From JACCZX01 sp963786295 (GTDB lineage: Bacteria; Pseudomonadota; Gammaproteobacteria; Burkholderiales; Burkholderiaceae_F), in NCBI GenBank assembly GCA_963786295.1, contig CAWAYV010000021.1, forward strand, positions 1 through 40,096: a stretch of 40,096 nucleotides of DNA. Direction: 5' to 3'. Of the stretch, positions 1 through 7,383 are shown piece after piece. The notes under the pieces were generated by a model. It ran no database searches, was not told the DNA's origin, and saw only the letters and a list, made by a program, of their open reading frames with translations. A program made the position numbers and the translations under genes. Position 1 is the stretch's first letter; each line of letters opens with the position of its first letter.

Positions 1-993
1 ATGGCGTCGCAAACCGCCCGGAAATCCGCACAAGTCTGGTCCCAGCTGCGCACTGCGGCGTGGCGGAGGTTGTGCCGGAACGTGCCGCGCAACGCAGCGT
101 CTTTCAGCAAGAACTCCAAATATCGGCCAAGGCTGTCCCAATCTCCCACAGTGGCGAGAAAACCGGTCACACCATGTTGAATCAACTGCTCTGCGGCGCC
201 GACGCGGTTGCTCAACACCGGCAAGCCGCTGGCAGCGGCTTCGGCAACAGTCATTCCGTAGGCTTCGAACGTGCTTGGGCAGACCAATAGATCGCTATCC
301 GCCATCAGCGCCGCAACGGCCTCCTGGGACATCGCACCGTGAAAGGTGATGCGTTCGGTCAAGCCAGCCCGTGCAGCACGGTTGCGCAGGAGTGCTGTCG
401 TCTCGGAGGACACTCTCGCAATCGCCTGCTATATGCCAGTGCCATTGCATATGCCGGAGCCTTGCCAATAGTTCCAGCAACTGCGCATGACCTTTGGCCG
501 GTAACAGGTGGGCCACGGTGAGGAGCTTGACGGTTCGCTCCGTGTGGCGTGGCCGGTTCCGCAAGAACATTTCGCTTACGCCCGGTTCGCAAACGAATAC
601 CGGCTTGCCCGGCCAACGCGCCGTTACCGCGTTGGCCACGCATTTGCCCGTGGCAATGGCAAAGTCCGCCTGCGTCATGGCGTGGTGTTCAACGGCTGTC
701 GCCATTTGTCTTGCGCCGAAATCCAGTTCCGGCTCCAGGGACGGCAGATAGTGCAGCAGCAAGGCGAGACGCTCGTCGGCGATGCGCGCCAACCGGTCCA
801 TGAACAGGCTGTCCCAGACAAGCAGATCCCACTTCCCGCTTGGCGCCTCAACTCGCCACGGCAGCGACACCAGCGGAGAGCCGCATCGGCCGGCGTACTC
901 CAGCAGTTTTTGGTTGTATACGTTGCCGCCGGAGGGAAAGGACGCGAACGGCGGATGCATGAGACCGATTTGCCTTCCGGCCATGAAGGGCAT
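1..993 (-). pseudogene. GT4-type glycosyltransferase, frameshifted, 3' end outside window
   Basis: Probable retaining glycosyltransferase of the GT-B fold that moves a sugar from an NDP-sugar to an unknown acceptor. The N-terminal half shows a GT4-like start (IGLMHPPFASFPSGGN) and the donor-domain signature LLTVAHLLPAKGHAQLLELL. The frame breaks near 396: the first frame runs into a stop at about 295, while a +1 frame continues as ALLRNRAARAGLTERITF, then CPSTFEAYGMTVAE (the EX7E-type donor site) and SGLPVLSNRVGAAEQ, open to base 1. One extra base (or two missing) explains it. The start at 993 is preferred because AGGA lies about 10 bases upstream; 984 and 1038 are also possible. It is divergent from the CDP-alcohol phosphatidyltransferase gene. 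Acceptor and sugar cannot be read from sequence. Confidence 0.8.
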
Positions 994-1049
994 GATACGA
1001 GCGTCCTGTTTGTCGCCAATCCTCGTCAACTGTCGCATCTTCCACTGTG

Positions 1050-1748
1050 ATGAGTAACCCGCCGCTGCAACCGCTCGTGTTGCGGTGGAGCGAAGGTCAT
1101 GCCGCTGCCATGATTGCCGTCACGCTGGCAACGGTCGCTGGCTTGCCGGCTTGGCTGCTGTCCTTGTGCGGCCTCACGTCCATTTCCCTGCTGGTCTACG
1201 GTTGCCGGCGTCGCTGGACTCCGGGCGGCCGGTTCGGCCTCGCCAACGCTGTCACCCTGCTGCGCTTCTGTGGCATGTTGGTCTTGCCGTGGCTTGCGCC
1301 GGGACAGATCGTTTACTGGGGAGCGGTACTGTTTGCGATGGACGGCGTGGACGGCTGGATCGCTCGGCGCGCGGGGCTGGCCGGAGAATTCGGCGAGTTC
1401 ATCGACAAGGAGAGCGACGCCTTTCTCACGCTCATGCTATGCGTGGTGTTGTACCGCCTGCCGGAAAGTTTCGGACCGTGGATACTGCTGCCCGGCCTGC
1501 TGCGCTATCTCTTCGTGCTGTTCGTCAAATTCGCCAAGCCGCCGCAAGCCAAGGAGCAGCGCACCGCGAAAGCGCGCTGGATCTTGTTTTTCATGATGCT
1601 GGCGCTGCTTGTCTCCTTCGCCGCCTATCCCTCGTATCTTGACTACTGCCGTCCCCTCGCGGCACTGATGACGCTGGTGCTGACCTATTCTTTCGCCGAG
1701 AGCCTGTACCTGATGTACCGTGCGCCGCGCCGGCGGGAGAACGCCTGA
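1050..1748 (+). CDS. CDP-alcohol phosphatidyltransferase family membrane protein
   Basis: Integral membrane enzyme of the family that transfers a phosphatidyl or similar phosphoalcohol group from a CDP-alcohol to an acceptor hydroxyl. The signature D-x2-DG-x2-AR...G-x3-D-x3-D is complete: Asp98, Asp101-Gly102, Ala105-Arg106, Gly115, Asp119 and Asp123 from the ATG at 1050. Hydrophobic segments surround it, at about residues 22-50, 65-100, 125-160 and 175-220. GTG at 1047 is an equally possible start; neither has a clear ribosome-binding site. The stop overlaps the next gene's start as TGATG at 1746-1750, so the two are probably translationally coupled. The substrate is unknown. Its place among pterin-type enzymes is odd, since phospholipid synthesis genes are not expected here. 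Confidence 0.85.
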   Translation: MSNPPLQPLVLRWSEGHAAAMIAVTLATVAGLPAWLLSLCGLTSISLLVYGCRRRWTPGGRFGLANAVTLLRFCGMLVLPWLAPGQIVYWGAVLFAMDGVDGWIARRAGLAGEFGEFIDKESDAFLTLMLCVVLYRLPESFGPWILLPGLLRYLFVLFVKFAKPPQAKEQRTAKARWILFFMMLALLVSFAAYPSYLDYCRPLAALMTLVLTYSFAESLYLMYRAPRRRENA

Positions 1749-2519
1749 TGCGGTTGCACACGCGCTGCGTGCAAGACAGTGGCGACATCCGCGCTTTTTT
1801 CGACGGCATTGCGGGCACCTACCGAGAACGCCACGGCAGCGCCAGGCGACTGCTGGCTTACCGCTTGGCGCTGATCCGTAGTCTGCTCGTCCCTGGCACC
1901 GGTGGGGTTCTGTTGGAAATTGGGTGCGGTCCAGGGGTGCATCTGTTTCCGCTGGCGGACGCATTCAGAAGGATCATGGGCGCGGACTTGTCGCCAAACA
2001 TGATCGCCGCCGCCGAAACAATCCGCCAGAACGCATCCGTGCGCCGCGCGTATCGAGCTTTATGCGGAGCCTGCCGAGCGGCTCGCGTCCATAGAAGATC
2101 AAACTGCGGACGCCGTACTCTGCGTGGGAGCCTTCGAGCACATGCCCGACAAGACTGCTGTGCTCGGCGAGGTGCACCGGGTGCTGAAGCCGCATGGGCG
2201 TTTCGTATGCCTGACGCTGAATGGCGACTACGTCTGGTACCGCCGCGTTGCGCCGTTGCTGGGGTACAAGGTCAAGCACCTGAGCAGTGACCGCTTCGTC
2301 AATGCGGCAGAACTGCGGGCGCTCCTGCAAGAATCCGGATTGCGGGCGACCGCTGTGGGCTATTGGCGCTTTGTCGCCAAGGGCGACATGCCGGGCTGGG
2401 CCGCGCTGGGCTTGGAATGGCTGGATCGCGTCGGCGTGGTTTGCAAACCGGCGCTGTTGCGCGGCGGACTCTACTGTTGCGCCGACAAGGATTTATCACG
2501 GACCGTAGCGCGCCAGTAG
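1748..2519 (+). pseudogene. class I SAM-dependent methyltransferase, frameshifted
   Basis: The N-terminal frame has the SAM-binding motif I (LLEIGCGPGVHLFPLADAF) followed by GADLSPNMI, the post-I acidic loop. Near 2045 the reading frame shifts by one base: the second frame reads RIELYAEPAERLASIEDQTA, then AVLCVGAFEHM (motif II) and HRVLKPHGRFVCLTL (motif III), and runs to the stop at 2519. Joined, it is a normal small methyltransferase of about 256 residues. It overlaps the upstream gene by TGATG and its last 24 bases overlap the end of the convergent methyltransferase gene. The small-molecule substrate is unknown; methylation of a pteridine-like or lipid product is a guess from context. The shift may be a sequencing indel, because both halves keep clean motifs. 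Confidence 0.75.
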
Positions 2520-3392
2520 ATCGAGATGACTGATGCGCATTCCGAGCCGGCGCTGCTGCAGCGACCGCAGCCGGTCGTCGCGCCAGCGGTCGATTTGATC
2601 GGCCTCGAAGAGTTTGGAACGCCGTCCTTCGCTGCCGATGAAATCCAACAGCGCTTTCAGGCAGAGCGCGTCACTGTCGCGGTACTCGCCCTCGAAGGGC
2701 CGGATATTCCAATCGGAACGGCCGCACGCCACGATGTCAAACGCATGCTCGGGCAACAGCGCTTGCAGGCGCCTTCCGCAGTAAGCCCCGCCCGTCGCCT
2801 GACCGTCTACGCGGCGTAGCTCCATGGATTCGTTGTAATGGCCCAGGAGCGTGGCCTCTAAGGTTGAGCCTTGGTACGGCGGCATCAGCGCAGTGTCGCC
2901 GTCGTAGTTGATGCTGGCGTAAAGATAGCCGCCGGGTTGCAGCCAGGCCGCGAACTGTCGCAGGGCTTGCGGCAGCGGGGACAGGTCGAGGAAGGCGTGC
3001 GCCGTGATGACGTTGTAAAGCCGGCCCGGGCGGTGCTCCTTCAGTTCGCCGGGGGCAAAGTGCATCGCAGCGAGCCGCTCGCCTCGCGTCTGGATCGCGC
3101 CGTCTTCCACGCGGGGCTCCAGGCCCAGCGCGCGCAGCCGGCTTTCGGCATCCTGGCGAGCGACATCAAGGAGGCCGCGATCCCTGTCCAAAGCGGTCAG
3201 GGATAGCGGGGTCGTCAACCCACTCTGCAGCAAGCGTCTGAAAGTCGCGCCCGTTCCCGCGCCCACGTCGAGGCATTCGATTCGAGGCAGGCCGCGCAAG
3301 GCGTCCAGGAAAGCCGCCCGCACCTCGCGGTTGAGGCTGCGCTCGTCCAAAGCGAACTTGGCCTCGAGATATTCAGCAAACGGCACGAGCAT
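2496..3392 (-). CDS. class I SAM-dependent methyltransferase
   Basis: Intact 298-residue Rossmann methyltransferase. Motif I is LDVGAGTGATFRRLL (residues 41-55), the acidic loop is TALDRDRGLLDVA, and the motif II/III region reads YNVITAHAFLDLSP and WLQPGGYLYASINYDG. The C-terminal third has a Trp/Arg-rich segment (SDWNIRPFEGEYRDSD) that may bind substrate. It starts six bases after the stop of the PTPS-like gene and is the last gene of the minus-strand operon that begins with the RibD_C-type reductase. Its end overlaps the convergent methyltransferase gene by 24 bases. The operon position suggests it modifies the pathway product. I do not recognise a closer subfamily. Confidence 0.85.
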   Translation of the reverse strand: MLVPFAEYLEAKFALDERSLNREVRAAFLDALRGLPRIECLDVGAGTGATFRRLLQSGLTTPLSLTALDRDRGLLDVARQDAESRLRALGLEPRVEDGAIQTRGERLAAMHFAPGELKEHRPGRLYNVITAHAFLDLSPLPQALRQFAAWLQPGGYLYASINYDGDTALMPPYQGSTLEATLLGHYNESMELRRVDGQATGGAYCGRRLQALLPEHAFDIVACGRSDWNIRPFEGEYRDSDALCLKALLDFIGSEGRRSKLFEADQIDRWRDDRLRSLQQRRLGMRISHLDLLARYGP

Positions 3393-3398
3393 TGCGGC

Positions 3399-3770
3399 TC
3401 ATTCGGGCCCATAGGCGGCCCAGTCGCGCTCGTTTTCCCACAGCTTCACGGTGAGCGACAAGTCCTTCGCAGCCAACGTGGCGAAAAGGTCTTGGTAGAA
3501 GACCTGGGCGAATCGCTCCAGGCTCGGGTTGAGTCCGGAGAACGGCGCCAGGTCGTTGAGGGTGTGGTCGCGGAACCGCGCGATGATTTCGTTCAGCGCG
3601 CTTTCCAGCTCGACGATGTCCACGAGGTAGCCGTGTTCGTTCAGCACCTTTCCGCGCAGCTGCACTTCAACCTTGTAAGAATGGCTGTGGTTGAAGTTTT
3701 CCACTCCCCAGTCGCCGCCGATGAGGTGATGCTGCGCGACGAAATCGCGGGTGACGGCGAGTCGGTACAT
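3399..3770 (-). CDS. 6-pyruvoyltetrahydropterin synthase / QueD-family protein lacking the catalytic Cys
   Basis: A 123-residue protein of the PTPS/6-carboxytetrahydropterin synthase family, whose members act on 7,8-dihydroneopterin triphosphate. Zinc ligands are visible as a His in FVAQHHL (residues 14/15) and His28/His30 in NHSHSY. The Asp-His pair of the catalytic triad is present (RFRDHTLND, Asp68-His69), as is the C-terminal pterin-anchoring Glu (KLWENE, Glu112). The CxxxHGH motif of QueD is replaced by ENFNHSH, so Glu24 sits where Cys is expected; PTPS-III enzymes also use a Glu, but with ExxHGH spacing. The longer open frame upstream is a shadow of the dehydrogenase gene; ATG at 3770 lies 17 bases after that gene's stop. 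The exact reaction is unknown. Confidence 0.85.
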   Translation of the reverse strand: MYRLAVTRDFVAQHHLIGGDWGVENFNHSHSYKVEVQLRGKVLNEHGYLVDIVELESALNEIIARFRDHTLNDLAPFSGLNPSLERFAQVFYQDLFATLAAKDLSLTVKLWENERDWAAYGPE

Positions 3771-3787
3771 GGTTCGTTGCCGTTCGT

Positions 3788-4795
3788 TCAGTATTGAAAC
3801 ACGACCTGCATCACCCCGTCCCGCCGCGCACAAACCGTCTCGAACGCCAGCTGGCACTGGGCCAAGGGAAAGGCCTGGCTGATCAAGCGTTGTGGCTGAA
3901 GCGTGTCCAACATACGCCAGGCGAAGTCGATGCGGCGGCGCTTGTCCCAGCGCCCGCTCAACGCGGGACTCAGCGTGCTTACCTGGCTGGAAATCAGGCG
4001 CAGGCGATTGCGGTGGAAACGGCCGCCCAGATCCAGGGGGTGTGATGCGGCCCCGTACCACGAACCCACCACGATCCGGCCATCGAAACCTGCGGCTTCG
4101 ATGGCCAGATTGAGTGCCGCCATGTCGCCGGACAGCTCGAAAATGAGGTCCGCACCCTTCAGGCTGGCCAGGAAGTCTTGCCATTGGCCGGCATCGGTGG
4201 GGTCGACCGTTTCCTTGATGCCCCGCTGTGTCGCGATTTCGCGTCGCCATGCCAACGGTTCGGCGGCAACCAGGCGCGCCAGCGGAAATTCCGCCAGCAA
4301 ACCGGCAGTCAGGAGCCCCACCACGCCTTGGCCCAACACGAGCACACGCTCGCCGATCAGGGGCGCGCCGTCCATAACGAGATTCATCGCGGCCTCGGCC
4401 TGCGGCAAAAAGAGCGCGACCTCCGGCGCCACGCCGTCTGGAACCCTGTGGCATGCGGCGAGGGGCACAACAGCGCGGTCCTGATGGGGATGAAATGCAA
4501 ACAGGGTTTTGCCGATCAAGCCCTGATCGACGTCAGTGCCTGCTGCCGACACGTCGCCCACCAGAGCGTAACCATACGAAAAGGGATAGGTAAAGCCGCC
4601 TTTGAGGCTTGCGATGTTGGCGTCCAGCGCCGTGTTCCTCGGAAACGCGCCGCTGAAAATCATCGCCTCGGTGCCGGCACTGATGGCGGAGCAGCGGCTG
4701 GTGATCAGAACTTCGCCCTCGCCAGGCGCTGCCAACGTCACCTCCCTGCATTCAACGCGGCGTTCCGCCACGTGGAAGAGCGCGTTGGCGCGCAT
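3788..4795 (-). CDS. medium-chain dehydrogenase/reductase, BchC-like, without the catalytic zinc motif
   Basis: A 335-residue NAD(P)-dependent alcohol dehydrogenase-like protein. The GroES-like domain begins MRANALFHVAERR and has SAISAGTEAMIFSG (residues 36-49) where classical enzymes carry CGxCGTD, so the catalytic zinc Cys is missing. SxISxGTE is typical of the BchC-type branch. The Rossmann glycine motif is VLVLGQGVVGLL (residues 151-162). ATG at 4795 is chosen because the family N-terminus begins there and it lies five bases after the RibD_C gene stop. It sits inside the pteridine-like operon, so oxidation or reduction of a hydroxyalkyl side chain of the pathway product is a reasonable inference. 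The substrate is not known. Confidence 0.85.
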   Translation of the reverse strand: MRANALFHVAERRVECREVTLAAPGEGEVLITSRCSAISAGTEAMIFSGAFPRNTALDANIASLKGGFTYPFSYGYALVGDVSAAGTDVDQGLIGKTLFAFHPHQDRAVVPLAACHRVPDGVAPEVALFLPQAEAAMNLVMDGAPLIGERVLVLGQGVVGLLTAGLLAEFPLARLVAAEPLAWRREIATQRGIKETVDPTDAGQWQDFLASLKGADLIFELSGDMAALNLAIEAAGFDGRIVVGSWYGAASHPLDLGGRFHRNRLRLISSQVSTLSPALSGRWDKRRRIDFAWRMLDTLQPQRLISQAFPLAQCQLAFETVCARRDGVMQVVFQY

Positions 4796-4800
4796 TGCCG

Positions 4801-5565
4801 CTAGCTTTTGCCGAGGCTGCCGTGGATGATCAGGTCGACACCCAAGGGCTGGTAGCGGCAATCGACGATGGACAACGGCGGCAGATCGTTGTTCGGGTGA
4901 GTGTCCATCGCCTTGATACCGCCTATGAGCTTGGGCACCAGCGTGATGACGCAGTAATCCACCAGGCGGCTCTCCAGGAAGCTGCTGATGACGGTCGCGC
5001 CGCCCTCCACCATCAAGCGTTTCACACCGCTATCGGCGAGGCATTGCAAGGCGGCTATCAAGTCCACCCGGCCCAGCCTGTCCTTCGGCATGACGCGGAC
5101 CCGCGCCCCCTTGGCCTCCAGGCGGGTGATTTCGTCAGCAGACGCGGCGGCGGTGGTAAACAGCAGCGGATGCTGGTCGGGATGCGCCAATAACCTGGCC
5201 TGGTCGGGACAGCTCAGAAAGCTGTCCAGGACCACCGGCTGCGGATTGTCGCCTTTCCACAGGCGCACGGTCAGGCGCGGGTCGTCCGCCAGCACGGTCT
5301 TGATGCCCACCAGCAGGGCGTCATGCCGGGAACGCAACAGATGCGTCATTTCTAACGACTTGTCCGAGCTGAGCACGAAAGGCCGCCCCGGGCGTGCGGC
5401 GATGCTGCCGTCAATGCTCTGGGCGTAGCTCAGGGTCACAAATGGCAGTCCGTTGATGGCGCGGTCCCGCGCCGCCAAACGATCCCACAGCGGTTGCAGG
5501 AAATTCATTTCATCGAGAACCGGGCCGTCGCCGATTCGCACGCGAAGCTGATTCGGAGCTGCCAT
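4801..5565 (-). CDS. stand-alone RibD C-terminal-type (DHFR-like) reductase
   Basis: A 254-residue protein with the whole RibD_C fold and no deaminase domain. Visible motifs are PFVTLSYAQSIDGSIA (residues 41-56), VGIKTVLADDPRLTVR (86-101), PVVLDS (110-115), and the NADPH-site loop VEGGATVISSFL (186-197) followed by LVPKLIGG. RibD_C enzymes reduce the ribosyl of a diaminopyrimidine in riboflavin synthesis; stand-alone members also include pterin reductases. No ribA, ribB or ribE neighbours are present, while PTPS-like and FolE2 genes are, so a dihydropteridine substrate is more likely than a riboflavin intermediate. This is the first gene of a four-gene minus-strand operon with gaps of 5, 17 and 6 bases. 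Confidence 0.85.
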   Translation of the reverse strand: MAAPNQLRVRIGDGPVLDEMNFLQPLWDRLAARDRAINGLPFVTLSYAQSIDGSIAARPGRPFVLSSDKSLEMTHLLRSRHDALLVGIKTVLADDPRLTVRLWKGDNPQPVVLDSFLSCPDQARLLAHPDQHPLLFTTAAASADEITRLEAKGARVRVMPKDRLGRVDLIAALQCLADSGVKRLMVEGGATVISSFLESRLVDYCVITLVPKLIGGIKAMDTHPNNDLPPLSIVDCRYQPLGVDLIIHGSLGKS

Positions 5566-5590
5566 CTATGATCTCTCAGGGAGGCCGCGC

Positions 5591-5627
5591 TTTGTACGGA
5601 CAGCTTTGCACGCACGCATCGTACAAA
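5591..5627. promoter_or_regulatory. perfect inverted repeat, candidate operator between the reductase operon and folE2
   Basis: TTTGTACG at 5591-5598 is repeated as CGTACAAA at 5620-5627, a perfect 8-bp inverted repeat with a 21-base spacer. It lies 26-62 bases upstream of the RibD_C gene start, where a promoter or operator is expected. The spacing (29 bp between arm starts, close to three helical turns) suits a dimeric regulator contacting one face of the DNA. No regulator gene lies in the cluster within this window. It could be a chance palindrome. Confidence 0.35.
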
Positions 5628-5897
5628 TGTCGTGCTAATCCGGGCCGTAATCAGGACCGCAGTGCGGACCGGCCATGGTGCCGTTCACCGGTTTGCCGAT
5701 GATACGGGGAGAGATGCTTGATCGCGATGAAATCACGTCCTCGTCGTCAGAAGCTATCATTTGCGGCGCATTGGCACGGATGTAGATGAGCGCACCGAGC
5801 ACCGCTCCGGAATCACTGCAGCGTTGTATTTGCACAGGACGCCGAAGACGACCGCATTGCAGCCGTGCGTTGACGCCGCGTTCTAAATAATCACCCC
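5628..5897. other. upstream region of folE2, no gene seen
   Basis: About 270 bases between the inverted repeat and the folE2 start. A 66-codon open frame on the minus strand has no recognisable features and no ribosome-binding site. An A/T-rich patch (TAAATAAT) lies just before the folE2 ATG, too close to be its -10 box. I see no clear promoter, Zur box or riboswitch. Confidence 0.4.
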
Positions 5898-6713
5898 ATG
5901 AACCATCCGGAATCTCTGTCCACGCTGTGGACGATGCCCGACGTGCAGTCGGCGCCCGACAGTCGAGAGCTGGCCATCGACCAGGTCGGCATTCGCGGGC
6001 TGCGCTATCCGCTGCCGATCGCCGACCGCGACGGCGTCCAGACTACGATCGCCGATTGCAGCGTGTTCGTCGCGCTGCCCGCTGACCGCAAGGGCACGCA
6101 TATGTCTCGCCTGGTCGCATTACTCGAGGCGCGTGTGATCCCGGGCGCTGCACCGATCGGCGTGACGACGTTGCGGGACATGCTCGACACGCTGGTCGTA
6201 CGGCTCGATGCGCCCGGTGGCCGGCTCGAGCTTGCGTTCCCGTTTTTCGTGCGCAAGAGCGCGCCTGTCTCGGGCATTGCCAGTCTCCTCGACTACCAGG
6301 CGAAGCTCATCGGCGAGCTCAATCGCGGCCGCTATGCGCAGACGATGTCGGTCGCCGTCCCGGTGACTTCGCTGTGCCCGTCCTCCAAGGAGATTTCCGA
6401 GTACGGCGCGCACAACCAGCGCTCGATCATCACGATAGCGGCCCGGACGCGCGAGCCGCTCTTTCTCGCCGATCTCCTGCGCGTGGCCGAGGAAGAGGCA
6501 TCGTCGGAACTGTTCGGCATCCTGAAACGTGCCGACGAGAAGTTCGTGACCGAGCGCGCGTACGACAACCCGCGCTTTGTCGAGGACCTGGTGCGCGGTG
6601 TCGCCGCCAGGCTAGACGCGGATCCAAGGCTCGAGGGCTTCGTCGTCGAAGCCGAGAACTTCGAGTCGATCCACAATCACTCGGCATACGCGAAGATCGC
6701 ACGCGGTTTTTGA
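5898..6713 (+). CDS. folE2: GTP cyclohydrolase FolE2 (type IB)
   Basis: Converts GTP to 7,8-dihydroneopterin triphosphate, the entry step of folate and pterin synthesis, in the cytoplasm. The 271-residue length is normal for the FolE2/COG1469 family. Diagnostic motifs are KGTHMSR (residues 65-71) and the active-site segment VPVTSLCPSSKEISEYG followed by AHNQRS, with Cys160 as the catalytic/metal-binding Cys and His172 in the second part. FolE2 is metal-promiscuous and in many bacteria replaces zinc-dependent FolE under zinc limitation; no Zur site was recognised upstream. It is divergent from an operon with PTPS-like and RibD_C-like genes, and its product is the natural PTPS substrate, so a dedicated pathway copy is plausible. 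The ribosome-binding site is weak. Confidence 0.95.
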   Translation: MNHPESLSTLWTMPDVQSAPDSRELAIDQVGIRGLRYPLPIADRDGVQTTIADCSVFVALPADRKGTHMSRLVALLEARVIPGAAPIGVTTLRDMLDTLVVRLDAPGGRLELAFPFFVRKSAPVSGIASLLDYQAKLIGELNRGRYAQTMSVAVPVTSLCPSSKEISEYGAHNQRSIITIAARTREPLFLADLLRVAEEEASSELFGILKRADEKFVTERAYDNPRFVEDLVRGVAARLDADPRLEGFVVEAENFESIHNHSAYAKIARGF

Positions 6714-6986
6714 GCTTATCCAGATGCGCCGGTTCTAGCGCGCCTTACCGCGCACGTTAGGCCACACCAGTGAACACACGTTGTCTGAGACCCGACGCTT
6801 TTCAAGCTCGGCTCAACTCTGATGTGAGATGTCCGCTCTAGGGCGACGCAGATGTCCGCAAAAGGTCGAAAGCAGCCCTCTGTGGATTGGCGGACCAGGT
6901 GGCGGGTTTCTCGGGTGAACGCGGACAGACAATAAGGCAGGCTAGTCGCCAGCTCACTGCGGCGATCACCGGTAGGACGATGCAAC
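6714..6986. other. intergenic, no feature recognised
   Basis: Region between folE2 and the terminator of the collagen-like lipoprotein gene. Open frames on both strands here are Ser/Arg-rich, lack ribosome-binding sites and overlap each other, so I treat them as shadows. No hairpin or promoter pair stood out. Confidence 0.5.
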
Positions 6987-7007
6987 GTGCCCGCCAAAAG
7001 CGGGCAC
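6987..7007 (-). terminator. hairpin downstream of the collagen-like lipoprotein gene
   Basis: GTGCCCGC at 6987-6994 pairs perfectly with GCGGGCAC at 7000-7007 around a five-base loop (CAAAA). It lies 18 bases beyond the stop of the minus-strand lipoprotein gene. There is no real U-tract after it, so its efficiency is uncertain. Confidence 0.5.
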
Positions 7008-7025
7008 ATTGAGCAAGCAGGACTG

Positions 7026-7274
7026 CTACTTCTTCTCTTCGGTTTTCTTTTCTTCGACCGGCGGAACGACGACGGTGACACCACCAGATTTTCCTGGAGC
7101 GCCTTCTGGTCCCGGAGTACCCGGAGGTCCCGGTGGACCAGGAGTCGGGGCCGGCGCGGGCGTCGGAACCGGAACCGGTTGAACCACCGTCTTCTCTGTT
7201 GTCTCTGTCCTTTGGCAAGCGCTTACTCCAACCGCGGCTGCAACGATTGCCGTGGGCACCAACCAGCGTCTCAT
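7026..7274 (-). CDS. small lipoprotein with short collagen-like Gly-X-Y stretch
   Basis: An 82-residue protein beginning MRRWLVPTAIVAAAVGVSAC, a lipoprotein signal with the lipidated Cys at residue 20. The mature part holds Pro/Val/Ala repeats, then about six Gly-X-Y triplets (GPPGPPGTPGPEGAPGKS), then a hydrophobic Val-rich patch and a Lys/Glu-rich tail. ATG at 7274 is preferred over the upstream ATG because AAGGAT precedes it at good spacing and the signal starts there. Short collagen-like stretches occur in bacterial surface proteins, but six triplets are probably too few for a stable triple helix alone. Function unknown; it stands alone with its own hairpin terminator. Confidence 0.7.
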   Translation of the reverse strand: MRRWLVPTAIVAAAVGVSACQRTETTEKTVVQPVPVPTPAPAPTPGPPGPPGTPGPEGAPGKSGGVTVVVPPVEEKKTEEKK

Positions 7275-7383
7275 GTCGATCCTTTCTTCTTTGGCTATGT
7301 AGGATCGGGGAGCACGTTTTGTACCAGCCAGCCGCAAAACTTACTTGCGGCGATCCTGTGAGCGCAAGACAAGGAAAACCGAC

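Noticed and set aside
3399..3770. Queuosine gene queD
   Set aside because: The catalytic Cys motif is absent and no queC, queE or queF is linked.
3771..4454. Long N-terminal extension of the PTPS-like frame
   Set aside because: It is Arg/Gly-rich antisense-like text overlapping the dehydrogenase gene in another frame; ATG 3770 gives the normal family length.
4801..5565. Riboflavin biosynthesis operon because of the RibD-like domain
   Set aside because: The deaminase half is missing and no ribA, ribB, ribE or ribH lies nearby; PTPS-like and FolE2 genes argue for a pteridine pathway.
5635..5835. 66-codon open frame upstream of folE2
   Set aside because: No ribosome-binding site, no recognisable motif, lies in a likely regulatory region.
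5870..5891. Sigma-70 promoter (TTGACG with TAAATAAT) for folE2
   Set aside because: The two elements are only eight bases apart and the A/T-rich box nearly touches the start codon.
6716..7218. Open frames on both strands between folE2 and the collagen-like lipoprotein gene
   Set aside because: Ser/Arg-rich composition, no ribosome-binding site, mutual overlap and no domain resemblance.
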